DNA of 64,000 nucleotides from JBNJGB01 sp051747385. Its GTDB lineage: Bacteria; Myxococcota_A; UBA9042; PHBI01; JACKFB01. Positions 34,590-42,404 of the stretch are shown here, piece after piece. The notes under the pieces are model-generated. The model was not told the origin of the DNA, did not search any database, and saw only the letters and a list, made by a program, of their open reading frames with translations. Numbering within the stretch: position 1 is the first letter of the stretch; every line of letters starts with the position of its first letter. Position numbers and translations under genes: made by a program. The DNA lies in contig JBNJGB010000009.1 in assembly GCA_051747385.1 (NCBI GenBank), positions 124,001 to 188,000 of the forward strand, read 5' to 3'.

Positions 34590-35822
34590 TCAGCGGATCA
34601 GCCGGGGATCCAGCTCGGGGACCGGTTCCGGGCGGGCGCGCAGCAGGTGATCGACCGCGTCCTCCAGGCCCTGGAGCGTCAGCGGGAACATGGGGAAGAG
34701 CTGCCCGACGAGCTGCACGGAAAAGCCCCTCCACCAGCGCGGTGGCATGGGGTTGAGCCACACGGTCCGCTGGAAGCGGCTGCGCAGCTTGTGGAGCCAC
34801 GCGATGCCGGGCGTCTCGTTCCGGTGCCAGTAGTCGATGGCCCCGTAGGACGCCGTCAGCTCCGTCGGCGCCATGGAGGCGTCCCCCACCACGATGAGGA
34901 AGGTCTCCTTCGGGCGGTCGCGGAGCAGGTCGGCCGTGGGCACGTGCTCGCCGTTCCACTCGCTCTCCCAGACCTCCTCGTACGGGCAGTTGTGGAAGGC
35001 GAAGGCCTCGAACCTCTTCCAGTGGTTCAGGCCGCTGGCCGCCGAGAAGAGGCGCTCCACCAGGTGCGCGTAGGGCGTCATGGAGCCGCCGACGTCCATC
35101 AGCAGCAGGACGCGCGCCTGGTTCTCGCGGGGCGGCGTGAACACCAGGCTCAGCTCGCCCGCGTTCCGGCACGTGGCGTCGATGGACTCCTCCACGTCCA
35201 GCTCCGGGCGGCCGTCCCGGCGCTCCAGGCGCCGCAGCTTCTTGAGGGCCACGGCGATGTCCCGGGTGTCGATGACCCGATCGCTCCGGTAGTTGCGGAA
35301 GCGCCGCTCCGTGGCGATCTGGACCGCCGAGCGGCCGCCGCCCGTGCCCCCGACGCGCACGCCGGCCGGGTTGCGCCCGCCGTGGCCGAAGGGGGAGGTC
35401 CCGCCGGTGCCGATCCAGCGGTTCCCGCCGTCGTGGCGCTCGTCCTGCTCCTCGAGGCGCTGCTCGAACAGCTCGCGCAGGGTGTCCAGGGGCAGGCTCT
35501 CCATGGCCGCCAGATCCTCCGGGGAGAGCTGGGGCGGGGGCACGGGGTCCTCCAGCCAGCGCAACAGCTCGTCGGTCAGGGGCGTCGGCATCTCCGCGTC
35601 GCCGAACACGTGGGCGAAGACCTGGTCCCACAGGTCGAACTGCGCCTCGTGCTTCACGAGGATCGCCCGGGCGACCCGGTAGAAGTCCACCAGGCTCGGC
35701 GCGACGACCCGCTCGGACAGGGCCTCCATCAGGGTCATCCACTCGGACAGGGAGACCTGCAGCCCGGCGGCGCGCAGGGCGTAGAAGAGGTCGCCGAACA
35801 GCAGCGGGGGGCGGCGGAACAC
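34590..35822 (-). CDS. VWA-domain protein, CoxE-like (410 aa)
   Basis: Probable partner of the adjacent MoxR ATPase in assembling or activating a metalloenzyme or membrane complex. The N-terminal half is the helical region of CoxE-like proteins (FGDLFYALRAAGLQVSLSEWMTLMEAL); the C-terminal von Willebrand fold has LLLMDVGGSMTPY, a MIDAS motif of the DxGGS form. No signal peptide. The GTG start at 35822 lies 2 bases past the moxR stop, so translation is coupled; an ATG further upstream would lie inside moxR. Confidence 0.85.
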   Translation of the reverse strand: MFRRPPLLFGDLFYALRAAGLQVSLSEWMTLMEALSERVVAPSLVDFYRVARAILVKHEAQFDLWDQVFAHVFGDAEMPTPLTDELLRWLEDPVPPPQLSPEDLAAMESLPLDTLRELFEQRLEEQDERHDGGNRWIGTGGTSPFGHGGRNPAGVRVGGTGGGRSAVQIATERRFRNYRSDRVIDTRDIAVALKKLRRLERRDGRPELDVEESIDATCRNAGELSLVFTPPRENQARVLLLMDVGGSMTPYAHLVERLFSAASGLNHWKRFEAFAFHNCPYEEVWESEWNGEHVPTADLLRDRPKETFLIVVGDASMAPTELTASYGAIDYWHRNETPGIAWLHKLRSRFQRTVWLNPMPPRWWRGFSVQLVGQLFPMFPLTLQGLEDAVDHLLRARPEPVPELDPRLIR

Positions 35823-35824
35823 GC

Positions 35825-36667
35825 TCAGCGGCCGCGCCCGAGCCGGGAGGCCACCGCCTGGAGGTCCTGCTCCCGCTTGAGCAGCGTCCCCAGGAAGGGC
35901 ATCTCGCGCTCGACCTGCCGTGGATCCACGCCCGTGGCCATGAGGGCCGCGAGCCAGTCGATGAGCTCGCTGGTGCTGGGCCGCTTGCGCAGGCCGTCCA
36001 GCCCCCGGAGGCGATAGAAGGCGGTCAGGGCGGCGTCCAGCAGGTCCTTCTGCAGGCCCGGGAAGTGCACGTCGACGATGCGGGCCATCAGCTCCCGGTC
36101 CGGGAAGGAGATGTAGTGGAACACGGCGCGCCGGAGGAAGGCGTCCGGCAGCTCCTTCTCGCTGTTGGAGCTGATGATCACCACCGGGCGGTGCTTCGCC
36201 GTGATCGTCTCGCCCGTCTCGGCGATGGTGAAGCTCATGGCGTCCAGCTCGTGGAGCAGGTCGTTGGGGAACTCCACGTCCGCCTTGTCGATCTCGTCGA
36301 TGAGCAGGACGACGCGCTCCGGGGCGGCGAACGACTGCCCGAGGGGCCCCAGCTCGATGTACCGGGTGATGTCCGAGACGTCCTTGTCCTGGAAGCGGCT
36401 GTCGTACAGGCGCTGGACCGTGTCGTAGACGTACAGGCCGTCCCGGGCCTTCGTCGTCGACTTCACGTGCCAGGTGAGCAGCGGCATCTCCAGGCCGCGG
36501 GCGATGGACTCGGCCAGGAGCGTCTTGCCCGTGCCGGGCTCGCCCTTGATGAGCAGCGGGCGGCCCAGGGTCACGGCCACGTTGACGATGCGGGTCAGCT
36601 CGTCGGACGCGATGTAGTCGTCGGTGCCGCGCCACTCGGTCGGGGTCGGTTCGATCGCTCGGGTCAT
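35825..36667 (-). CDS. MoxR-family AAA+ ATPase (280 aa)
   Basis: Chaperone-like ATPase. Walker A is GEPGTGKT near residue 42, Walker B LLIDEIDKAD, sensor 1 VVIISSNSEKELPDAFLRRAVFHYISFPD, and the C-terminal lid has a PSTSELIDWL segment. These match MoxR proteins that act with VWA partners. Followed immediately by the VWA gene. The ATG at 36667 has GGAGCACCC upstream. A MITE-like element lies 90 bases before the start. Confidence 0.92.
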   Translation of the reverse strand: MTRAIEPTPTEWRGTDDYIASDELTRIVNVAVTLGRPLLIKGEPGTGKTLLAESIARGLEMPLLTWHVKSTTKARDGLYVYDTVQRLYDSRFQDKDVSDITRYIELGPLGQSFAAPERVVLLIDEIDKADVEFPNDLLHELDAMSFTIAETGETITAKHRPVVIISSNSEKELPDAFLRRAVFHYISFPDRELMARIVDVHFPGLQKDLLDAALTAFYRLRGLDGLRKRPSTSELIDWLAALMATGVDPRQVEREMPFLGTLLKREQDLQAVASRLGRGR

Positions 36668-36757
36668 GGGCGGGTGCTCCTCCGGCTCTCCGGTCTGGGA
36701 CGCGCGGGAGAGTAGCAGGACCTGCCGCCGGATCCAGAGGGAGGAGCCGGGAAGGGT

Positions 36758-36914
36758 CAGGGCGGTCGCAAAGTCGACCGCCCTCCCTTGCCCTTGCCCT
36801 TGCCCTTGCCTGCTCTCAGACGCGCAAAATCCGTCCCTTCCGAGCGGGTGCAATCCGGCGCCGGGCGCCGTACCGCCGCGCGGCCCACACTTCTCCGACT
36901 TTGCGATTGCCCTG
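36758..36914 (+). mobile_element. MITE-like element, copy A (157 bp) with 10-bp target duplication
   Basis: Left end CAGGGCGGTCGCAAAGTCG (36758-36776) and right end CGACTTTGCGATTGCCCTG (36896-36914) are near-perfect inverted repeats of 19 bp. Both flanks are CGGGAAGGGT (36748-36757 and 36915-36924), an exact 10-bp duplication. Inside, the left end also folds as AGGGCGGTCG/CGACCGCCCT around CAAAGT, followed by a CCCTTG hexamer tract of about four units and a CGGCGC/GCGCCG hairpin. No coding capacity for a transposase. Copies B and C are at 38459 and 53699. Confidence 0.85.
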
Positions 36915-37011
36915 CGGGAAGGGTTCGCCCCGAGCCCCACCGGAGGTCTGGTCCCCCACCGCCGGCGGGGCTGCCCGTCGATCATCCACACCTCGGCAAG
37001 CTGGCCTCGTT

Positions 37012-37190
37012 CCCTTGCCCTTGCCTGAAGGAGCGACTCCGGCCGGGATATCCCCTGCGGCTGCGCGGGCGGGGACGCCCGCGGTCCCCGGCGCCGGTCG
37101 CGTTCCTGGGACGGCGGCCTTCGAGCCCGCCGGACGTAGGTTGGCGCTGCGCCGACCACGTCCACGTCCACGTCCACGTCCACGTTGTGG
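37012..37190 (+). repeat. Dispersed repeat with hexamer tracts at both ends
   Basis: Starts with CCCTTGCCCTTGCCTGAAGG and GGAGCGACTCC and ends with five CCACGT-type units (37155-37184). Its ends match those of the repeat at 20695-20953. A GGCGGCC-TTCGAGCCCGCC stem near 37110-37130 is shared with 20797-20815 and 56900-56915. The right edge is within 10 bases of the stop of the minus-strand TPR lipoprotein gene. Confidence 0.6.
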
Positions 37191-37196
37191 AGGACG

Positions 37197-38456
37197 CTAC
37201 TCCTCGTCGTCGGCGCCGCCCTGGCTGCGGACGAAGGCCAGCCAGCTCCGGACCTCGCGGAGGGACGGGGGGGAGCGAGCCTCGCGCATGGCGTCCTCGA
37301 ACCAGCCGGCGGCCTCTTCGTGGCGGCTCGCTCGGGCGTACAGGCGCCCGATCTCGTAGGCCGGCCACCACCGGGTGGAGCGCGGCCACGTCCACCGATC
37401 CATGTGGGCGGCCGCCTGGACGAACGACTCCAGGGCCTCCTGCCGGCGGTCCAGCTTGAGGAGGGCGTGCCCCCGGCGCCAGCTCGTCATGGGCACGGGG
37501 CCGGCCTCCAGGGCGCGATCGTAGTGCTCCAGGGCCTCCTCCAGGTCGCCGCGCGCCTCCGCGAGCGTCCCCAGGTTGTGCTGGACCGCGGGGTCGTCCG
37601 GGCCGAGGGCCTTCGCCCTGTCCAGGATCTCCGCCGCGTCGCCGAGCCGGCCGCGGTGCTTCACCACCGCCCCGAGCAGGTTCAGGCGCCGGCGCTTCGC
37701 GTTCGGGTCCTCGCCGGTCAGGTCCACGGCCTTGCGGGCCGCCTCCTCCGCCGCCTCCAGGTCGCCGAGCTCGTCGAGGGCGTCGGCCATCCTCTCCCAC
37801 GTACCCGACCGCGCGGCCAGGCCCAGGTCGGCGGCCTTCCGGAAGGCCTCCACGGCCTCGCCCCAGTGCTCGTTGACCTGCTCCGCCTCGCCCAGGACGC
37901 GCCACGCCACGCCCAGGTCCGGCAGCCGCTGCACGGCCAGGCGGGCCTTGTCCAGGGCCTCGCCGGGACGCTGCAGGGCGATGGCCATGCGCGCCTCCAG
38001 GAGGTCGGCGGCTCCCTCGGTCTCGGGGCGGGCGCGGTAGGAGTCCACCTTCCGCCGGATGCGCTGCTCGACGGCCGCGCGCTCCTCGCCGTGACCCCGC
38101 AGGGCCATGGTCCGCAGGGCGCCCAGCGCCGGGGACGTCTTCCCCGGGCGCAGCTCCATGGCGTGGAGGTAGTGGCGCCGCGCCTCCTCGAACAGCCCGC
38201 TGAACAGGGCAGCGTCCCCCTCGATCATGGCTCGCCGATAGGCCGAGAGCTCCTCGTCGCCGATGGCGTCCCGGTGCCGGCTCTCCGGCTCCGCCGGCCG
38301 GCGGCGCTCCTCCGTGGCGGAGGAGGGCGCGGCGTCGGCGGCGCCCGGACCGGGCGTGGCCGGGGACGCGGGTCCGTCGTCGGCCGGGGCGTCGCGGCAC
38401 GCGCCCAGGAGCGCTGCGGCGGCGACCGCACAGGAGGCTGCGCGCAGGAGCGTCAT
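37197..38456 (-). CDS. TPR-repeat lipoprotein (419 aa)
   Basis: Lipobox LLGAC with the acylated Cys near residue 20, then a Pro/Ala-rich linker, then at least eight tetratricopeptide-like helical repeats (for example AWRVLGEAEQVNEHWGEAVEAFRKAADLGLAA, AVQHNLGTLAEARGDLEEALEHYDRALEAGP, AYEIGRLYARASRHEEAAGWFEDAMREA). Probably a protein-binding scaffold at the outer membrane. A MITE-like element has inserted at the start codon: the ATG lies in the inner copy of the target duplication. The gene diverges from another TPR gene. Confidence 0.8.
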   Translation of the reverse strand: MTLLRAASCAVAAAALLGACRDAPADDGPASPATPGPGAADAAPSSATEERRRPAEPESRHRDAIGDEELSAYRRAMIEGDAALFSGLFEEARRHYLHAMELRPGKTSPALGALRTMALRGHGEERAAVEQRIRRKVDSYRARPETEGAADLLEARMAIALQRPGEALDKARLAVQRLPDLGVAWRVLGEAEQVNEHWGEAVEAFRKAADLGLAARSGTWERMADALDELGDLEAAEEAARKAVDLTGEDPNAKRRRLNLLGAVVKHRGRLGDAAEILDRAKALGPDDPAVQHNLGTLAEARGDLEEALEHYDRALEAGPVPMTSWRRGHALLKLDRRQEALESFVQAAAHMDRWTWPRSTRWWPAYEIGRLYARASRHEEAAGWFEDAMREARSPPSLREVRSWLAFVRSQGGADDEE

Positions 38457-38458
38457 GG

Positions 38459-38627
38459 CAGGGCAATCGCACAGTCGGAGAAGTGTGGGCCGCGCGGCGG
38501 TACGGCGCCCGGCGCCGGATTGCACCCGCTCGGAAACAATGGATTCTGTGCGTCTGAAAGCGGGCAAGGGCACGGGCACGGGCAAGGGCAAGAGCAAGGG
38601 AGGGCGGTCGACTTTGCGACCGCCCTG
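38459..38627 (-). mobile_element. MITE-like element, copy B (169 bp) inserted at a start codon
   Basis: Inverted relative to copies A and C. Ends CAGGGCAATCGCACAGTCG (38459-38477) and CGACTTTGCGACCGCCCTG (38609-38627). Flanks are both AGCGTCATGG (38449-38458 and 38628-38637), an exact 10-bp duplication that includes the CAT (start codon) of the TPR lipoprotein gene. It is longer than A and C because the hexamer tract has more units. Removing the element and one flank would leave about 70 bp between the two divergent start codons, so it split a compact divergent promoter. Confidence 0.87.
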
Positions 38628-38703
38628 AGCGTCATGGCTGGGACCATAGCAGCGGTGGCCGGCGTCCGCTATGCTGTGGAGCCGCAGCAGCCATGGGGGT
38701 TGG

Positions 38704-40416
38704 ATGCCCGAGGAATCGATCGAGGAGGTGGTCGTCGACGTCGTGAAGACGTTGGCGGCCGCCCACGCGAAGAAGAGCCGGGGGCTCCTGGTCGTCCGGT
38801 GCACGGGGCCGCGGGAGGTGGACCACGCCCGCGAGGCCCTGCTCCGCGCCCGCGCGCCGTTCCGCTGGAAGTCCCTGCCGGCCGCGGAGCTGGATCCCCC
38901 TGATCTCCTGGGATACGCGCTCCACGCGGGCTCTCCGGAGGGGCCCTGCTTCCTGGCGTACGGGCTCCCGCGGGGGCGCGACGGCCGGGTGCTTCGCCGC
39001 TTCGTGGAGCTGATCAACGTGGCGGGGCGCAAGTACGTGATGGCGCCCTATCTCATGGTGATGATCCTGACGCTCGACGAGATCAGGGACCTGAACAAGG
39101 GCGCACCTCAGTTCGCGCGAAGCCGGGACCGGATGGTGGCCTGGCCCGTGCAGGACGCCGCCAGCCGCTTCACCCCCGCCGTGGCAGGCGGGTCGCCGTC
39201 CCGTCGGGGCGGCGATGTCGCGGGGGCGACCGGCGGCGTGCGCGGTGTCGGCGGCGGGCTGCAGTCCACGGCCGGCGACGTGCCCGGCATCTTCGACAAT
39301 CCCCTCATGGCCGGCGGCGCGGGCCTGTCTACGGAGGACTACGGCCTCGCGCCGTGGGCCGGTGCGCCCTTCAAGGAGGGCGACGAGGTCCCGCGCTACA
39401 TCGCGGACGCTCCGCCGCCCGCCGGCCGCCGCTGGGGGCGCCACCTGGCCCCGGAGGATCTGGAGGGCGCGGAGCTGCTGGACCGCTGCCGGATGCTCCT
39501 GGATCAGCGGCACACGGAGTATGCGCGCCAGGGGCTCGCCCGCGTGGCCAAGAAGTTCCGGGCGGCCAACAACGGCCCCGCCACGGCGGAGTGCTACGTG
39601 CTCCTGGGGCGGGCGAGCGAGATGCGCTTCGACCACACGGTGGCGCTGGAGTGGTACGAGCAGGCGGCCAGCGTCTACGAGCAGCTCGCGGACGACGCCG
39701 GGGTGTCCGACTGCTGGAACATGATCGGCCATCTGCGCTTCACCCACGGGGACCTGGACGGCGCCTTCAGCTTCTTCGACCGGGCCATGCGCCGCGACGA
39801 GGAGGTCGGTGACGAGCTCCGCATGGCCTCGGGGCTCCGCCGCATCGGCATCATCCTCGAGCAGCGGGGGGACCTCGACGACGCGCTGAACCTCTACGAG
39901 CGGGCCGCCGAGATCGAGGACAAGAACGAGGATCGCTTCGCCTTCGCCCGGAGCCTGCACCACCAGTCGCGGATCAAGGCGCGGAAGGAGCGGTTCGACG
40001 AGGCCCGCGATCTCCTGTCCCGGAGCCTGGAGATCAAGGAGGAGCTGGAGGATCGCGTCGGCCTGGCGACCGGCTATCACGAGCGCGGCAACCTGGATCT
40101 CCGCCAGGGGGACGTGGAGGAGGCCCTCGAGGACTACCAGCACGCCCTGGAGCTCGAGGAGGAGCTCCACGACATCCAGGGGATCGGCGTGACCCACGCG
40201 CAGATCGGCCTGTGCGAGAAGGAGCTGCTGTTCTTCGACCGCTCCGTACGCGCCCTGGCCGTGGCCAGGGAGATCTTCCACCGCCTCCAGTCCCCGTACG
40301 TGAGCGCCGTCGACGGCATGCTCGAGGCCCTCGACCAGATGGTGGACCGGGAGACCATGGAGGCCATGCAGGCGGAGGCCCGGGGCTACGTGGAGCGGCT
40401 GCTCGCCCCTACGTGA
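38704..40416 (+). CDS. TPR-repeat protein (570 aa)
   Basis: Cytoplasmic-looking protein (no signal). The N-terminal 160 residues (MPEESIEEVVVDVVKTLAAAHAKKSRGLLVVRCTG...) look like a helicase/ATPase-derived or STAND-like region without a visible Walker A. A Gly/Pro-rich linker follows, and then about six long TPR repeats of about 40 residues (SDCWNMIGHLRFTHGDLDGAFSFFDRAMRRDEEVGD, LRRIGIILEQRGDLDDALNLYERAAEIEDKNED) of the type found in signalling proteins. It overlaps the convergent M20 peptidase gene by 8 bases. TATGCT at 38670-38675 may be a -10. Confidence 0.72.
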   Translation: MPEESIEEVVVDVVKTLAAAHAKKSRGLLVVRCTGPREVDHAREALLRARAPFRWKSLPAAELDPPDLLGYALHAGSPEGPCFLAYGLPRGRDGRVLRRFVELINVAGRKYVMAPYLMVMILTLDEIRDLNKGAPQFARSRDRMVAWPVQDAASRFTPAVAGGSPSRRGGDVAGATGGVRGVGGGLQSTAGDVPGIFDNPLMAGGAGLSTEDYGLAPWAGAPFKEGDEVPRYIADAPPPAGRRWGRHLAPEDLEGAELLDRCRMLLDQRHTEYARQGLARVAKKFRAANNGPATAECYVLLGRASEMRFDHTVALEWYEQAASVYEQLADDAGVSDCWNMIGHLRFTHGDLDGAFSFFDRAMRRDEEVGDELRMASGLRRIGIILEQRGDLDDALNLYERAAEIEDKNEDRFAFARSLHHQSRIKARKERFDEARDLLSRSLEIKEELEDRVGLATGYHERGNLDLRQGDVEEALEDYQHALELEEELHDIQGIGVTHAQIGLCEKELLFFDRSVRALAVAREIFHRLQSPYVSAVDGMLEALDQMVDRETMEAMQAEARGYVERLLAPT

Positions 40417-41470
40417 GCCGGGTCACCAGGTCGGCGTACAGGGAGATCCCGGCCCGGAGGTCCTCGACGGCCAGGTGCTCGCCCTCGGCGTGGGCGCACC
40501 GCATGTCGCCGGGGCCCATCAGCAGCAGGCGGGCCCCCATCGGCGCCAGGTAGTGGGCGTCGGTGTTGAAGGGCACGGCCTCGCCGGGCTCCAGGCCGGC
40601 GGCGTCGAACTCGATGGGCTCCGCGCGGGAGATCTCCTCGACCGAGGCGACCCCGTCCACCCGCTCCCGCACGTCCGAGAGGATCGCGTCCACCGGGGCC
40701 GCGCAGCGCACCAGGACGAGGGCCTCGGCCTCGTCCGCGATGACGTTGGCCGCCACGCCTCCCTCCAGGCGGCCCACGTTGACGGTCGTCGGCCCGAGGG
40801 CCTCGTCCGCCGGGAGGGGCGTGTCCCGGATCGCCGACAGGGCGGCCAGGAGATCGTGGATGGCGGACACGCCCACCTCGGGGTAGGCGCTGTGGCCGGC
40901 GCAGCCCCGAGCGCGCAGCCGCAGCTTGAGGATGCCCTTCTGGGCCCTGGCCGGCGCCATGCCGCAGGGCTCGCCCAGGACGATGACCTCGGGGCGGAGG
41001 TCCGACTCGGCGGCCGCGCGCGCCCCGAGGTGATCGGTCTCCTCGCCCACGACCAGCAGGACGGCGGCGTCGTCGGCTTCTCCGGCCTCCCGCAGCCGGG
41101 CCAGGGCGTGGAGCATGGCCACCGCCACGCCCTTCGCGTCGGCGGCCCCCCGGCCCAGGACCGTGCGGGCCTCCCGGCGCGCGGGGACGAACGGGGGCAC
41201 CGTGTCCAGGTGCGTGCACAGGAGCACGCGCGGCGCCCCGGACCCGACGAGGAGGTTGTCGCGCCCCTCGTCCACGGGCATCCGGCGGACGGGGAGGTCC
41301 AGGTCCTCGGCCGCGATCCGCTCGGCCTCGTCGACGGCCGGCCCCTCCTCGCCCGAGACGCTGGGGCGATCCACGAGGGCGACGAGGTGCTCGACGGCCT
41401 GCTCCAGGGCCTCGTCGTCGACTCCGAAGCGACCGGGGTGGTGGTGGGTGGTCTCGTGCACTGCCGACAT
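40409..41470 (-). CDS. M20-family metallopeptidase/deacylase, ArgE/DapE type (353 aa)
   Basis: Zinc-dependent amidohydrolase fold. The metal ligand strand LLCTHLDTVPP, the GRGAADAKGVAVAMLHAL segment, GEETDHLGA and the C-terminal GPGDMRCAHAEGEHLAVEDL are the usual M20 blocks; a dimerisation domain lies between. It may hydrolyse N-acyl amino acids or peptides. The GGAGG site and ATG at 41470 are clear. Divergent from the SDR gene. Confidence 0.87.
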   Translation of the reverse strand: MSAVHETTHHHPGRFGVDDEALEQAVEHLVALVDRPSVSGEEGPAVDEAERIAAEDLDLPVRRMPVDEGRDNLLVGSGAPRVLLCTHLDTVPPFVPARREARTVLGRGAADAKGVAVAMLHALARLREAGEADDAAVLLVVGEETDHLGARAAAESDLRPEVIVLGEPCGMAPARAQKGILKLRLRARGCAGHSAYPEVGVSAIHDLLAALSAIRDTPLPADEALGPTTVNVGRLEGGVAANVIADEAEALVLVRCAAPVDAILSDVRERVDGVASVEEISRAEPIEFDAAGLEPGEAVPFNTDAHYLAPMGARLLLMGPGDMRCAHAEGEHLAVEDLRAGISLYADLVTRLT

Positions 41471-41560
41471 GGGAGGCCTCCGCGCAGGGAGTCCGGGCGA
41501 GCCCGGGTGGGTGCGCCGCCGCCGATGAAGAGGAAGGGAGCCCATGGTATACCGCGGCCC

Positions 41561-42337
41561 ATGACTGACAAGGTCCTGACCGACATCTCGGGCGCCTCCG
41601 TCGCGGTGACCGGCACGAGCCGCGGCATCGGGCGCGCCCTGGTGCGAGCGCTCGGGAAGTCCGGCGCACGCGTCCTCGTCCACGCCCGGCGATCCGCGGA
41701 CGTCCGAGAGGTGGCCGTGGAGGCCCGCTCCGCCGGTGCCGCCGACGTCGTGCCCGTGTCCGGCGACCTCCGGGACGACGATCTCGGCGAGCGCATGGCC
41801 CGGGCCGCCGAGGACGCCTGGGGCGGGCTGGACGCCCTCGTGCTGAACGCTGCCGTCCTGGGGCCCATGCGGCCCCTCCTGGACGTGTCCCGGGAGGAGC
41901 TGGAGGCCGTCCTGGCCGTCAACGTCGCCGCCCAGCTGGGGCTGGTGCGGGCTCTCGTCCCCCCGATGATCGGCCGCGGGCGGGGGCTGGTCGCGTGGGC
42001 GTCGAGCGGCCTGGGGCGGTTCGGACTGCCGGGTTACACGGCGTACAGCGCCTCCAAGCACGCGGTGGAGGGCCTGATGAAGGTGGCCGCCGCGGAGCAC
42101 GGGGATCGCGGGGTCGTCCACGTCAGCGTCGATCCCGGGATGGTCCGGACGGACATGCTGCGCACGGCCAGGCCCGGGCAGGACCTGTCCGGCCACTACG
42201 CGCCGGGGCCGACCGCGGAGGCGTACGTCCGGCTCCTGCGCGACCTCGGGCCGGAGCACAACGGCGCCTCCCTGTCCCTGTCCGACTGGCGGCGCGGCGG
42301 GGCGGATTCTGGAAACGAGGACGCCTCGGCGGAATGA
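41561..42337 (+). CDS. Short-chain dehydrogenase/reductase (258 aa)
   Basis: Classical SDR: TGTSRGIG at residues 17-24, NAA at the end of the fourth strand region (LVLNAAVLG), catalytic Ser in WASSGLGRF, YSASK (Tyr-x3-Lys) and DPGMVRTDM. Cofactor preference is not obvious. The ATG follows AAGAGGAAGGGAG. Monocistronic. Confidence 0.87.
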   Translation: MTDKVLTDISGASVAVTGTSRGIGRALVRALGKSGARVLVHARRSADVREVAVEARSAGAADVVPVSGDLRDDDLGERMARAAEDAWGGLDALVLNAAVLGPMRPLLDVSREELEAVLAVNVAAQLGLVRALVPPMIGRGRGLVAWASSGLGRFGLPGYTAYSASKHAVEGLMKVAAAEHGDRGVVHVSVDPGMVRTDMLRTARPGQDLSGHYAPGPTAEAYVRLLRDLGPEHNGASLSLSDWRRGGADSGNEDASAE

Positions 42338-42404
42338 TGGGACCCGGGGTGGCCGTTCGACCCTCGGCACCCGCCCACCGTCCCGGCAGGGAGGACCCTC
42401 GAGG

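Larger units (their letters stand above)
36668..37196. other. Repeat-filled intergenic region upstream of moxR
   Basis: Holds a complete MITE-like element (36758-36914), a reverse-oriented fragment resembling the tail of the composite repeat (around 36970-37000), and a second dispersed repeat (37012-37190). It probably contains the moxR promoter in the 36668-36748 part. No gene seen. Confidence 0.6.

Noticed and set aside
37155..37184. CCACGT hexamer tract considered as a CRISPR or protein-binding array
   Set aside because: Simple hexamer slippage tract; similar tracts of differing length occur in the dispersed repeats.
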